Shown here in pieces: positions 17,080-23,477 of a stretch of 37,502 nt of DNA. The DNA is from Nissabacter sp. SGAir0207 (lineage in GTDB: Bacteria > Pseudomonadota > Gammaproteobacteria > Enterobacterales > Enterobacteriaceae): the NCBI RefSeq assembly GCF_005491205.1, contig NZ_CP028042.1:1-37502 (forward strand), given 5' to 3'. Both the position numbers and the translations under genes were made by a program. The first letter of the stretch is position 1. Each line of letters begins with the position of its first letter. A model generated the notes under the pieces. It saw only the letters and a program-made list of their open reading frames with translations, ran no database searches and was not told where the DNA came from.

Positions 17080-17520
17080 TTACGGGATGCCTACGCCGTA
17101 CCGGTGGCACATCTCAATGAAAGGATCGTGAGGGGTGCGGGCATGCAGTGTGGTGGCTGGCTGGGGGGAGCAGCCATCGGCAGTCAACGGCAAGGCGTGC
17201 GAGTGCGGGCCACAGCTGTGCGTAGGTTTGCCAGCGACAGCAGGAGTGCGCTCACTGCGCCCACCGGGCGCTGCCGCCAGTGGTGCGGGCGGGGTACTGT
17301 CAGTCGTGCCGGTAACAATCAAATCCACTTCGACGCGGATCAGCTGGTTAAGGCGGCGTTTGATTTCGCGCGCCATATGGTTAGCTTTCACGCCAGGCGT
17401 TACCGCCAGCTCAGGGCAAACGTCCTGCGCGTGCTTTACGTTCGCAATCACCTCGTCAATGATGCGGTCAATGTCAGCACGGGCCGGGAGTTCAGCGCGG
17501 GCGTCATAGGTCAGGTGCAT
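17080..17520 (-). CDS. Hypothetical protein upstream of cos
   Basis: A 146-residue protein not recognised. The ATG at 17520 follows AGGAGAGCAG, a good ribosome site. The N-terminal 75 residues look folded and helical (IDRIIDEVIANVKHAQDVCPE, then HMAREIKRRLNQLIRVEVDL). The rest is a Pro/Ala/His-rich, probably disordered tail. It is the last gene before the packaging region and lies just downstream of a terminator and SopB-type sites, so it is probably accessory. Confidence 0.65.
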   Translation of the reverse strand: MHLTYDARAELPARADIDRIIDEVIANVKHAQDVCPELAVTPGVKANHMAREIKRRLNQLIRVEVDLIVTGTTDSTPPAPLAAAPGGRSERTPAVAGKPTHSCGPHSHALPLTADGCSPQPATTLHARTPHDPFIEMCHRYGVGIP

Positions 17521-17533
17521 CTGCTCTCCTGTG

Positions 17534-17549
17534 TGAGACCGTGGTCTCA
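17534..17549. promoter_or_regulatory. SopB-type centromere palindrome, site 1
   Basis: TGAGACCGTGGTCTCA, A-type arms. It matches the F/N15 SopB recognition palindrome with G to A at arm position 3. Starts 47 bases before site 2. Confidence 0.75.
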
Positions 17550-17554
17550 ATATG

Positions 17555-17574
17555 AAAAAACCGCCCGGGGGCGG
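17555..17574 (-). terminator. Rho-independent terminator between sites 1 and 2
   Basis: On the minus strand CCGCCC, two bases, GGGCGG then TTTTTT. It lies just before the 17520 gene, so that gene needs readthrough or a promoter in the short gap. Confidence 0.75.
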
Positions 17575-17580
17575 CATGGG

Positions 17581-17596
17581 TGAGACCGTGGTCTCA
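17581..17596. promoter_or_regulatory. SopB-type centromere palindrome, site 2
   Basis: TGAGACCGTGGTCTCA, identical to site 1. The two flank a terminator. Confidence 0.75.
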
Positions 17597-17672
17597 ACGT
17601 AAAAGTAGCCTCAGAGAGCCGCTCAAGTTTTAAGCTATGCTTACCTTTCTTCATCAGCAGAGGACTGCAGCA

Positions 17673-17846
17673 ATGAATCAAAAGCACGATGCACGTGAAC
17701 TTGCATTCGCCTACTTAGCACACAGCAAGCAAACCTATACCCCTGAAGATTTCCTTAAAAAACTGATTGCGGTAGAAGAGGAATTCAGGACGCTGCTAAG
17801 ACAAGATCCACCGTCAACATCAGCAATAGAGCCACTCAAAATGTGA
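17673..17846 (+). CDS. Small hypothetical protein, plus strand
   Basis: A 57-residue protein (MNQKHDARELAFAYLAHSKQ start) with GAGGA nine bases before the ATG. It is helical and charged (FLKKLIAVEEEFRTLLRQD), like small accessory phage proteins. It is not recognised. It runs against the late operon and is bounded by SopB-type sites 2 and 3. Its stop codon TGA is the first three bases of site 3. Opposite direction and palindromic borders suggest an independently expressed lysogen gene. Confidence 0.65.
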   Translation: MNQKHDARELAFAYLAHSKQTYTPEDFLKKLIAVEEEFRTLLRQDPPSTSAIEPLKM

Positions 17847-17859
17847 GACCGCGGTCTCA
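17844..17859. promoter_or_regulatory. SopB-type centromere palindrome, site 3, shared stop codons
   Basis: TGAGACCGCGGTCTCA. Its left TGA is the stop of the plus-strand gene ending at 17846. Its right TCA is the stop of the minus-strand gene ending at 17857. Confidence 0.8.
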
Positions 17860-18069
17860 ACCATCTTCCGGCAAGATGCCGTAATGCTTATGGATCACTT
17901 CTTCCAGCTCAGAGGCAGCGGCGGCAGCGGTCTCAATCAGTAACGGAAACCCGGCATGGCGCATTCCCTCGATGCTGATTTCGCGTCTGATACCACCCAG
18001 CGGCTTGCCATTCTCATCGGTCGCGGTCATATGGATAGTGACCGTGCCCGGGCGGCGTGTGTCTGTCAT
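17857..18069 (-). CDS. Small hypothetical protein ending in a SopB-type site
   Basis: A 70-residue protein starting MTDTRRPGTVTIHMTATDEN. A short beta-rich opening is followed by a helix with an Ala run (IETAAAAASELEEVIHKHYG). An in-frame ATG at 18111 would add 14 residues but has no better ribosome site. The function is unknown. It converges on the plus-strand gene and both stops lie inside one palindrome. Confidence 0.6.
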   Translation of the reverse strand: MTDTRRPGTVTIHMTATDENGKPLGGIRREISIEGMRHAGFPLLIETAAAAASELEEVIHKHYGILPEDG

Positions 18070-18154
18070 CGTTCGTCCGTGGAGATAAAAGGCCGCGCCG
18101 TGAAGTGCCACGGTGAAAGCGGACAGTCAGGGGGCGCGGCTCGGTTGCAGTGAT

Positions 18155-18170
18155 TGGGACCGTGGTCCCA
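18155..18170. promoter_or_regulatory. SopB-type centromere palindrome, site 4
   Basis: TGGGACCGTGGTCCCA, G-type arms as in F sopC. Starts 33 bases before site 5. Confidence 0.82.
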
Positions 18171-18187
18171 ACGGATTATATTCAAGC

Positions 18188-18203
18188 TGGGACCGTGGTC
18201 TCA
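18188..18203. promoter_or_regulatory. SopB-type centromere palindrome, site 5 (hybrid arms)
   Basis: TGGGACCGTGGTCTCA: one G-type and one A-type arm, as expected for recombination or mutation between the two site types. Confidence 0.72.
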
Positions 18204-18206
18204 GGC

Positions 18207-18231
18207 AAAAAAAAACCGCCCGGAGGCGGTT
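18207..18231 (-). terminator. Rho-independent terminator after hicB
   Basis: On the minus strand CCGCC, four-base loop, GGCGG, then nine T. It begins five bases after the hicB stop and closes the hicAB unit. Confidence 0.85.
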
Positions 18232-18235
18232 TGGT

Positions 18236-18643
18236 TCAGTGGGCGGCAAGCACAAGCTTCCTGCCCATCGCGGACAGGGCAGACTGGATAGTGTCTATTT
18301 TGGTGGTATGCCTTAAATCAAAGATCCGGCTTACCTCCTGCTTTTTAATGCCCATGCGGGCGGCCAGCTCGACGCGGGTCAGGCGGGACGCCTTGAAGGT
18401 GTTCAGCATCAGCACCTTCGCGGCAACACTGGCCGGCACCTCTACATAATCCCCGGTGACGTCGCCGGGCGCCGGGATCGCTTCGTCGTCTTCAAAATAA
18501 AACTCGAAAGCGGTGACCAGCGCATCACGGGCCATTTCTAACGCCTCGTCGCGGGTGTGGCCCTGTGTCAGGGCTTCCGGGATATCCGGGAATGACACAA
18601 TGTAGACGCCGTTATCTTTCTCTAAGGTTACTGGGTATCGCAT
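18236..18643 (-). CDS. hicB: HicB-type antitoxin
   Basis: A 135-residue antitoxin with the two HicB parts: an RNase H-like N-domain (MRYPVTLEKDNGVYIVSFPD, PEALTQGHTRDEALEMARDA) and a C-terminal helix-turn-helix (LTRVELAARMGIKKQEVSRI at about 88-107). It binds and blocks HicA and represses the operon through its DNA-binding domain. It follows hicA by 51 bases and is followed at once by a terminator. In a plasmid prophage the pair probably kills plasmid-free daughters or blocks rival phages. Confidence 0.92.
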   Translation of the reverse strand: MRYPVTLEKDNGVYIVSFPDIPEALTQGHTRDEALEMARDALVTAFEFYFEDDEAIPAPGDVTGDYVEVPASVAAKVLMLNTFKASRLTRVELAARMGIKKQEVSRIFDLRHTTKIDTIQSALSAMGRKLVLAAH

Positions 18644-18694
18644 ATCATTAAGGTGAAACTGTTCGGGAAACCAGCCCCGGAGGGCTGGTTGTTT

Positions 18695-18871
18695 TCATTT
18701 AAGGCCAAGCTGTTTCAAAATCGATTTTCTTAGCCTTTCATTTAACTCAGAGCCGGGATGCCGTGGCATTACGCTTCGTTTCCCGTTGTATCGCAGTTTC
18801 CAGTGGTTCGTACCGTCTGTAACTTCGACTCCCTGAGACTCAAGCCACTGCTTGAATTCCCTTTGTTTCAC
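18695..18871 (-). CDS. hicA: HicA-type mRNA interferase toxin
   Basis: A 58-residue toxin, the normal HicA length. The GTG start at 18871 is preceded by a strong AGGAGG. KQREFKQWLESQGVEV and DGTNHWKLRYNGKR show the double-stranded RNA-binding-like fold, and the His in TNHWK is the conserved catalytic residue. PRHPGSELNERLRKSILKQL closes the domain. HicA cleaves mRNA when free of HicB. All key residues are present, so the toxin appears intact. Confidence 0.9.
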   Translation of the reverse strand: MKQREFKQWLESQGVEVTDGTNHWKLRYNGKRSVMPRHPGSELNERLRKSILKQLGLK

Positions 18872-18901
18872 CTTACCTCCTGTCTTGTTGAACATGTGAC
18901 T

Positions 18902-18930
18902 ATAGTAAACAATAATGCTTACCAAGTCAA
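18902..18930 (-). promoter_or_regulatory. Sigma70 promoter of hicAB
   Basis: On the minus strand TTGACT, a 17-base spacer and TACTAT. GTAAGCA occurs twice around the -35 (one copy in the spacer, one upstream), a possible HicB operator. Confidence 0.75.
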
Positions 18931-19001
18931 CATTTTTGCTTACTTTATTTCACTGGAGAGAGAGGCGAACCCGTATAAAAGACCGGGCGATTTGAGCATT
19001 G

Positions 19002-19292
19002 CTAAGAGGCTTGCCCGGTGTGTTTGTGTGTTGAGACCACGGTCTCAATCAGGGGCGCGATAGACCGGCTGGGACCGCGGTCCCACATCGGGCTGTTAAC
19101 ACTATCGACCCGCAAGCCATCATCGAGATAAAGCGCCCGAATGCGGATCTCATGGCTGTATGTGCCGCCGGCGCGCTTTATTGCCGCCGCACAATCCAGA
19201 ATGGTGCGATTACGGGTAATGGCGGCGGCGGCCGTGCCTTCACGCAGATCGGCAGGGCTGAATTCCTCCAGTGGAGGCAGTGTTACGTGCAT
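19002..19292 (-). CDS. Hypothetical protein whose tail is encoded by SopB-type sites
   Basis: A 96-residue protein starting MHVTLPPLEEFSPADLREG behind GGGGTGAG. Residues 1-65 look folded, with an RAGGTYSHEIRIRALYLDDG segment. It is not recognised. The reading frame then runs through two palindromes: site 7 is read as WDRGP and site 6 as ETVVS. The last 27 residues are therefore probably accidental, and the original stop may have been lost when the sites were inserted. Confidence 0.55.
   Translation of the reverse strand: MHVTLPPLEEFSPADLREGTAAAAITRNRTILDCAAAIKRAGGTYSHEIRIRALYLDDGLRVDSVNSPMWDRGPSRSIAPLIETVVSTHKHTGQAS
19032..19047. promoter_or_regulatory. SopB-type centromere palindrome, site 6
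   Basis: TGAGACCACGGTCTCA, A-type arms, 38 bases from site 7. It lies inside the coding frame of the 19292 gene. Confidence 0.75.
19070..19085. promoter_or_regulatory. SopB-type centromere palindrome, site 7
   Basis: TGGGACCGCGGTCCCA, G-type arms. It is translated as WDRGP in the overlapping gene. Confidence 0.82.
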
Positions 19293-19302
19293 GGTCTCAC
19301 CC

Positions 19303-19947
19303 CTATCGTGCACTGGCTAACGCAGAGGACAGCGCGCGGGTTAGTTCTGACTGCATCAGGCCAGCGGCCATCTGCTCGGCCCGATCCATATACCCCAGCA
19401 CCGGCTGAACCGGCAGGGCATCACCAAACCGGATCAGCAACTTCGGCGGGCGCGTCTTGGTGGCGGGGCGGCGGGTGCCGTTCGTTGACCGCTTGCGGCG
19501 CTTGGCGCCCTTACGGGTGCCCTTTGCCTTTTTGCGCTGCCAGACCCCGTTAACGCCGTCAATCTCACCGATGAACACATCCGGCTTGGCCTGAAGTTGC
19601 GCCATTTTGTTGCGCGTCAGGTTGCCGTACTTGTTCAGCTTGATGTTCTTGGGGTTCAGCAGGGCCTGGCTGTTCAACTTATGCATACCGCCAAACTCGA
19701 AAGGCTCAAGATAGCTGGCGGCAATGTCGCGAACGAACACGCGGGCCGTCAGGCTATCGCGACGCGCGCCCTGCGATCCGACTGAATTCACCGTGAACGG
19801 CGTGGGGTTCTCCAGCTGGCGCTCGAGCGCGACCTTTTCAGCAGCCTGAATTTTGCGGGCCACACCGGTCAGCGCCTGCGCGGTAGCAAACGGCACCTGC
19901 TTCTGTAGGCGGTGGAGTTGGGCCGATAGCTCTTTCATTCCGGCCAT
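19303..19947 (-). CDS. Possible tail completion (lambda gpZ-like) protein
   Basis: A 214-residue basic protein. The start at 19947 (MAGMKELSAQLHRLQ) has AGGAG eight bases upstream. QVPFATAQALTGVARKIQAAE and the very basic RKKAKGTRKGAKRRKRSTNG stretch resemble lambda gpZ and other minor tail/completion proteins that close the tail end. It stands alone between lysis and packaging genes, about 10 kb from the tail block, so it may have come in separately. Sites 8 and 9 lie just upstream. The gpZ assignment is tentative. Confidence 0.5.
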   Translation of the reverse strand: MAGMKELSAQLHRLQKQVPFATAQALTGVARKIQAAEKVALERQLENPTPFTVNSVGSQGARRDSLTARVFVRDIAASYLEPFEFGGMHKLNSQALLNPKNIKLNKYGNLTRNKMAQLQAKPDVFIGEIDGVNGVWQRKKAKGTRKGAKRRKRSTNGTRRPATKTRPPKLLIRFGDALPVQPVLGYMDRAEQMAAGLMQSELTRALSSALASAR

Positions 19948-19961
19948 ATCATTGGCTCCTG

Positions 19962-19977
19962 TGGGACCGCGGTCCCA
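19962..19977. promoter_or_regulatory. SopB-type centromere palindrome, site 8
   Basis: TGGGACCGCGGTCCCA, 34 bases before site 9, just upstream of the gpZ-like gene. Confidence 0.83.
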
Positions 19978-19995
19978 GTGGCGAACGTCTAAACA

Positions 19996-20011
19996 TGGGA
20001 CCACGGTCCCA
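19996..20011. promoter_or_regulatory. SopB-type centromere palindrome, site 9
   Basis: TGGGACCACGGTCCCA, the exact core recalled from F sopC. Confidence 0.85.
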
Positions 20012-20026
20012 ATCTGCAAGAAGCAC

Positions 20027-20051
20027 TAAAAAGCGCCCCGCAAGGCGCTTT
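20027..20051 (-). terminator. Rho-independent terminator after the 115-residue gene
   Basis: On the minus strand AAGCGCC, a six-base loop, GGCGCTT and a short T-run, starting seven bases after the stop at 20058. Confidence 0.75.
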
Positions 20052-20057
20052 ATGGTG

Positions 20058-20405
20058 TCACTTAATCAGATCCACGGTCTGGCCATTGGCATTCATGATG
20101 AAGGCGCGGTCACCCGGATAGAGGAACTGGTAAAGCGTGCCCGGCTGGGAAGAAATGCTCTCGTCAAAAATTTCCGAGATGATCACGGCGTGGGCCGGGT
20201 AGCGCTGGCCGAAACGAGCGATCGCGACGCTGCCGCCCAGCTCCTCATCGGTTTCGGGGAAATGCTGGAACGTATCCAGATCACCGTCCTCGCCTGCAAC
20301 GTCGAGGGCATCCAGCAAGGCGTCAGAGCCTTCACGTCCAATGCGAACGGCGGCCGCGTGTGTCAACAGCGTGTTGCCGTCGATAATGGTTTTGATGGTG
20401 AACAT
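20058..20405 (-). CDS. Hypothetical protein, 115 residues
   Basis: The product starts MFTIKTIIDGNTLLTHAAAV, and the ATG follows GAAAGAGAAAAGC. It is acidic and looks fully folded (DEELGGSVAIARFGQRYP, then LYQFLYPGDRAFIMNANGQ). The ending, with a predicted display of backbone strands, suggests a small regulatory or accessory protein, but no family was recognised. It is isolated by terminators on both sides, so it behaves as a single-gene cassette. Confidence 0.65.
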   Translation of the reverse strand: MFTIKTIIDGNTLLTHAAAVRIGREGSDALLDALDVAGEDGDLDTFQHFPETDEELGGSVAIARFGQRYPAHAVIISEIFDESISSQPGTLYQFLYPGDRAFIMNANGQTVDLIK

Positions 20406-20424
20406 GCTTTTCTCTTTCAGGCAC

Positions 20425-20448
20425 AAAAAACCCGCCGGCGCGGGCGGG
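20425..20448 (-). terminator. Rho-independent terminator after the Ala-rich gene
   Basis: On the minus strand CCCGC, a GC-rich loop, GCGGG and TTTTTT, in the 55-base gap before the 20405 gene. Confidence 0.8.
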
Positions 20449-20460
20449 TGGGTCAGGTCA

Positions 20461-20889
20461 TCACGCAAGGTCTTTGGCAAACGCAACCGCGCTATCCCAG
20501 ATGTGTTCTACTTCATGGCCGGCATGAGCCAGCACCCCCTTGAGTTCTGCCACCACTGCGTTGAGGCGCGCTTCCACCGGGTCAGGGTCAACCACGTCAT
20601 CATTGGCAGCATCTTCTGCGGCATAGGCAATAGGCCCGGCAAGCACCACTGCAGCAGATGCGGAGGCGGCAACAGTATCAGCAACAGCAACGGTGCCAGC
20701 GGATGCGCCAGCCCCAGCAGGAACGACAGCGCCAGAATCAGCGGTGGTAGCATCAGCGGCATCGTCGGAAACGGCGGTTGCGGCAACATCAACGGCGGTT
20801 GCATGAGCGTGGCTTCCATCAGTAACGGCGGTGATTGCAGGGGTTGGGGTTGCTGCGGTGGCGGCAGCGGATGCGGTAGTCTCAGACAC
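20461..20889 (-). CDS. Ala-rich low-complexity protein
   Basis: A 142-residue protein. AAGGAG six bases before GTG at 20889 favours the start MSETTASAAATAATP. Residues 1-100 are nearly all A, T, V, S, D and G. The last 38 form a plausible amphipathic helix (VEARLNAVVAELKGVLAHAG, HIWDSAVAFAKDLA). An overlapping frame is open too but reads as Pro/Leu repeats with codon bias unlike its neighbours. The function is unknown. A flexible secreted or surface-coating role is possible but unsupported. Confidence 0.6.
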   Translation of the reverse strand: MSETTASAAATAATPTPAITAVTDGSHAHATAVDVAATAVSDDAADATTADSGAVVPAGAGASAGTVAVADTVAASASAAVVLAGPIAYAAEDAANDDVVDPDPVEARLNAVVAELKGVLAHAGHEVEHIWDSAVAFAKDLA

Positions 20890-20952
20890 ATTGGTCTCCT
20901 TGCTGTGTGTAAAAAGGGCATAAAGCCACTTCAAAAAATGGGGCATGTCCGG

Positions 20953-21363
20953 TCACCAGCTGCTGTCATAGCTGCTGCCACTGTCATGGCTGCTGTAGCT
21001 GTCATGGTTGCTGTGGCTCGTGCCGCCACTGCTGTGGCTGGTGGCATGGGTGTCACTCCCGCTATTTAGGCTGGCGAGGCTGGTGGCCAGCCCGTCATCC
21101 GCATGGCGGTAATGCTGACCATCGTCAGTTCCCCAGCGAGTTGCTGGCGTTGATGGCGCCGGGTGGGCTTGTGCTCGCGGGGTAGCACTGGCCTCCCCTT
21201 GTCGTGCAAGCCGACGTAATTTTGCACGCTGGTAGGCATCATCCGCTGCCTGCGCTCTCAGTAGCTGAATAACAAAGTTCGCGAGGCGGCGGCGGGCTTC
21301 TAAGCGTTGCTCCTCGCGGCGATCCTCACGCCGCTGGCGGAGGCGGCGGAACAGGCTGAACAT
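20953..21363 (-). CDS. Basic N-terminus, Ser/His/Asp-rich C-terminus protein
   Basis: A 136-residue protein with AGGAGG seven bases before the ATG. The first 55 residues are Arg-rich and helical (MFSLFRRLRQRREDRREEQR). The last 35 consist of S, H, D, G, T and Y, ending HDSGSSYDSSW. No family is recognised. It forms a trio with the lipoprotein and the Ala-rich protein, all with low-complexity tails, directly downstream of the lysis genes. Confidence 0.65.
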   Translation of the reverse strand: MFSLFRRLRQRREDRREEQRLEARRRLANFVIQLLRAQAADDAYQRAKLRRLARQGEASATPRAQAHPAPSTPATRWGTDDGQHYRHADDGLATSLASLNSGSDTHATSHSSGGTSHSNHDSYSSHDSGSSYDSSW

Positions 21364-21378
21364 GGGGAAACCTCCTGA

Positions 21379-21915
21379 TTACCGGCGGCTGCGAAAGCTG
21401 CTGCGGCTGGATGAAAACGATGAGCGGGCACCGCTTTTAAATGCTGAGGTGCGATAGCTGCTGGTTTTGCTGGTGGTCGTACTGGAACGGTTGGTGAACC
21501 AGCTGCGCTTCTGGGGTTGTGCTGCCGGTGCGGCTTTGGGTGCCGGGGCCGAGGCCGGGGCGGCATGGTAATTGTTCACCACGTGGGTGGTGGTGTTGCT
21601 GTGGTTGGCATACCCGCCGCCGCCGCCACTGTTTGTCAGCATGTGGCCCAGCATCATTCCGGTTAGCAGATCGCCGGTTCCGCCGTGGTCATGAACCACA
21701 GCCGGCTGCTGCACAATGATCGGGGCGGGGGCCGCGGCAACCACTGGGGCCGCTTGGGCAACAGGCGGCGGGGCAACCGGCTGGTATGCCTCCACGCTCT
21801 GGGTCAACTGTTGCGGCGTGGGAGGGACGGCCAGCGCCTGTGGTTGGGGGTCATCGCAGCCAGCCAGGCTAAAGCCCAGCCCCAGCGCGACGATCAGCAG
21901 AGAAAGCTTTTTCAC
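21379..21915 (-). CDS. Lipoprotein with Pro/Ala and Ser/Arg-rich regions
   Basis: A 178-residue protein starting at GTG (21915) that overlaps the Rz stop as [24 protein letters not shown] is a clear lipoprotein signal with an LAGC lipobox, so the mature form is anchored at Cys20. Then come a Pro/Gln/Ala-rich segment, LLTGMMLGHMLTNSGGGGGY, and a Ser/Arg-rich end. It may be a lysogenic conversion or envelope protein. It follows the spanins and could assist lysis, but a separate o-spanin is already nested in Rz. Confidence 0.7.
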   Translation of the reverse strand: MKKLSLLIVALGLGFSLAGCDDPQPQALAVPPTPQQLTQSVEAYQPVAPPPVAQAAPVVAAAPAPIIVQQPAVVHDHGGTGDLLTGMMLGHMLTNSGGGGGYANHSNTTTHVVNNYHAAPASAPAPKAAPAAQPQKRSWFTNRSSTTTSKTSSYRTSAFKSGARSSFSSSRSSFRSRR

Positions 21916-22490
21916 GGGGAGGGTTCCTGTGATTGACTGGTGGTTGATGCACTGGACGCGGTACGCCGGGCGTCTTCCTCCCGGATACCTGCCAGCTGGT
22001 CATTGGCTTTGTCGATGGTGGAAAGCAGGGGGTCAATCCACAACACCGCCTGACAGTAAGTCAGGGCGCTGGTGGCAGCGGGGTCAGCACGGGAGCGGTC
22101 AGCGTCGGCGACAGCACCGGACACTGCGCCGGCACGTAGACGGTGCGCGTAGTCGAGCAACCGGTCAGACACAGCAGCAGGAACAAGCTGGCCACAGACC
22201 GGCACGGTCTCTTTTTTAAGGATGGTGCGATATTCAATGGTGTGCTCCTCGCTGGTGCGGTTCACGCGGGCGGCGTACTGCTGGGAGGCGGCCGCCACCC
22301 GGTTGAACACCTGAAACAGCAATGCCTGCTGGGCCATTGCCGCCGACTGCTGCTTGCTGTCGTCAAGCAGCTGCGCCACCTGCTGCGCCTGCTGTTTTGC
22401 TTTCCCCTGTAAGTGAAGGAACAGCAGGCCCAGCACACAGGTTGCCAGCAACAGCGCGCCGCACAGGCCGCGCATCAGGGTGTTTGTCAT
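21912..22490 (-). CDS. Rz-like inner-membrane spanin
   Basis: A 192-residue i-spanin. The start at 22490 overlaps the endolysin stop (ATGA). [20 protein letters not shown] is an N-terminal anchor, followed by a Gln-rich coiled coil ([20 protein letters not shown]) in the periplasm. With Rz1 it fuses the inner and outer membranes in the last lysis step. It is longer than lambda Rz (153) because of a C-terminal extension rich in S, T and A. Rz1 is nested in another frame. Confidence 0.85.
   Translation of the reverse strand: MTNTLMRGLCGALLLATCVLGLLFLHLQGKAKQQAQQVAQLLDDSKQQSAAMAQQALLFQVFNRVAAASQQYAARVNRTSEEHTIEYRTILKKETVPVCGQLVPAAVSDRLLDYAHRLRAGAVSGAVADADRSRADPAATSALTYCQAVLWIDPLLSTIDKANDQLAGIREEDARRTASSASTTSQSQEPSP
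22061..22237 (-). CDS. Rz1-like outer-membrane spanin lipoprotein nested in Rz
   Basis: A 58-residue frame inside Rz. The TTG at 22237 follows GAGGAG by seven bases. A signal peptide ends in the lipobox LTGC (Cys27), and the mature part is short and Pro-rich, ending LTPLPPAP, the usual Rz1 form (lambda Rz1 is 60 residues). Rz1 sits in the outer membrane and binds the Rz C-terminus. The complete nesting in the +1 frame repeats the lambda arrangement. Confidence 0.85.
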   Translation of the reverse strand: MNIAPSLKKRPCRSVASLFLLLCLTGCSTTRTVYVPAQCPVLSPTLTAPVLTPLPPAP

Positions 22491-22981
22491 TGGATCTCCA
22501 TCATGCAGACGTCCTGCTCTATCTCGCGGCGGTTCATCAGCCCTTGCCACTTCTTGCCGCCGGCATATACCCAGCGGCGCAGTTGCCGGCAGGCCCCTGG
22601 CGTGTCACCACGGTTTAGGTAGCGCAACAGCGTGGAGGTTTTGACGTTGGCGGTGCCCACGTTATAGGCAAACGAGTACAGGGCGGCGCGGGTGGTGTCA
22701 GGGATGGGGCGCGTGATGTAAGGGTCAAGCTGGGCGGCAACGTGTCCTAGATCCTTATCCAGTAGGCGGCGGCATTCCTGCTCGGTGTACGTCTTGCCCG
22801 GCAGGATGTCGCGGCCGGTATGCCCGTAGCAGACGGTCAGGACGCCGATCACATCGCGGTAAGGGGTTGGCTCATACCCTTCCAGCCCGTCGCCGCCGGC
22901 CAGCATGGCCGAGGCAATGGCCAACGCGCCGGCACCCAGCCCGGCCGCGATGCGCATTTTCATTTTGGCGGGAACAGGCAT
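22487..22981 (-). CDS. SAR endolysin (GH24 lysozyme, P21 R-like)
   Basis: A 164-residue lysozyme. The start [18 protein letters not shown] at 22981 lies just after the holin stop. The N-terminal weakly hydrophobic Gly/Ala segment (about 9-29) is a signal-arrest-release domain, so export goes through Sec and activation through membrane release. The catalytic triad is in place: E in GLEGYEP, D in PYRDVIG and T in [25 protein letters not shown] matches the family C-terminus. It degrades peptidoglycan during lysis. Confidence 0.93.
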   Translation of the reverse strand: MPVPAKMKMRIAAGLGAGALAIASAMLAGGDGLEGYEPTPYRDVIGVLTVCYGHTGRDILPGKTYTEQECRRLLDKDLGHVAAQLDPYITRPIPDTTRAALYSFAYNVGTANVKTSTLLRYLNRGDTPGACRQLRRWVYAGGKKWQGLMNRREIEQDVCMMEIQ

Positions 22982-22983
22982 AC

Positions 22984-23196
22984 CTAATCCTCGCTTTCGC
23001 GCCGGACGTAGTTGTGTTTGCGATCCCAGACTTTGAAGGCAATGGAAGCGGCAAAGGTCAGCGCCGAGAACATCAGGGTGCCCAGTACGCCGACAGCGGT
23101 CCACTGGTCAGGCGTCAGCTCATTGAGCAGACGATATAACCAGAAGCCACTGCCACAACCCTGCGCGGCAATACAGCTGGCAGTAAATTTATCCAT
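22984..23196 (-). CDS. Holin, P21 S family (pinholin-like)
   Basis: A 70-residue holin starting [39 protein letters not shown] and [14 protein letters not shown] fit the P21 S family: one segment around residues 8-25, a second at about 36-57, and a charged tail. Such proteins depolarise the membrane and trigger SAR endolysin release, which matches the neighbouring endolysin type. Two Cys in the first segment are unusual. The stop is two bases before the endolysin start. Confidence 0.88.
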   Translation of the reverse strand: MDKFTASCIAAQGCGSGFWLYRLLNELTPDQWTAVGVLGTLMFSALTFAASIAFKVWDRKHNYVRRESED

Positions 23197-23237
23197 GTTG
23201 GCTCTCTTCCCACGGTTTTCCGTGCGGTGGGTAGGAT

Positions 23238-23253
23238 TGGGACCGTGGTCCCA
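23238..23253. promoter_or_regulatory. SopB-type centromere palindrome, site 10
   Basis: TGGGACCGTGGTCCCA, alone, in the gap upstream of the holin. Confidence 0.82.
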
Positions 23254-23278
23254 ACCGGAAAGATGTGTGGTCACACAA

Positions 23279-23305
23279 CACAAAGGGCGCTCGCAAGCGC
23301 CCTTG
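23279..23305 (-). terminator. Strong hairpin before the lysis cassette, weak terminator
   Basis: On the minus strand AAGGGCGCT, four-base loop, AGCGCCCTT, then TGTGTTG. The stem is strong but the T-run poor. It could delay lysis gene transcription. Confidence 0.5.
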
Positions 23306-23318
23306 AGGTTGTGAAGAA

Positions 23319-23477
23319 TTAGCGGGGCCGCCGCTGGTAAAAGCGGGTCAGCATCACGACAACCAGTGCCACCAGAAGGCCGTCCGTCACAAAAGAAAAC
23401 AGGCGGTTGGTGAAGTCGGCAATCACCGAAAGCAGCAGCAGGCCAGCGAAGGCCACCCAGTAGAGGCGACCAATCAC
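23319..23477 (-). CDS. Small two-segment membrane protein
   Basis: A 52-residue protein from a GTG at 23477 overlapping the TerB-like stop as GTGA. Two hydrophobic segments (YWVAFAGLLLLSVIADF and DGLLVALVVVMLTRFY) are separated by a short polar loop, and the end is basic (YQRRPR). A longer in-frame start at 23582 would be buried in the upstream gene. It may be an additional holin or antiholin given its place before the lysis cassette. The family is not recognised. Confidence 0.6.
   Translation of the reverse strand: MIGRLYWVAFAGLLLLSVIADFTNRLFSFVTDGLLVALVVVMLTRFYQRRPR

Noticed and set aside
20508..20921. Pro/Leu-rich frame overlapping the Ala-rich gene
   Set aside because: The GTG-started frame has better spacing to AAGGAG and a more natural C-terminal helix. 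The other reads as a repeat shadow.
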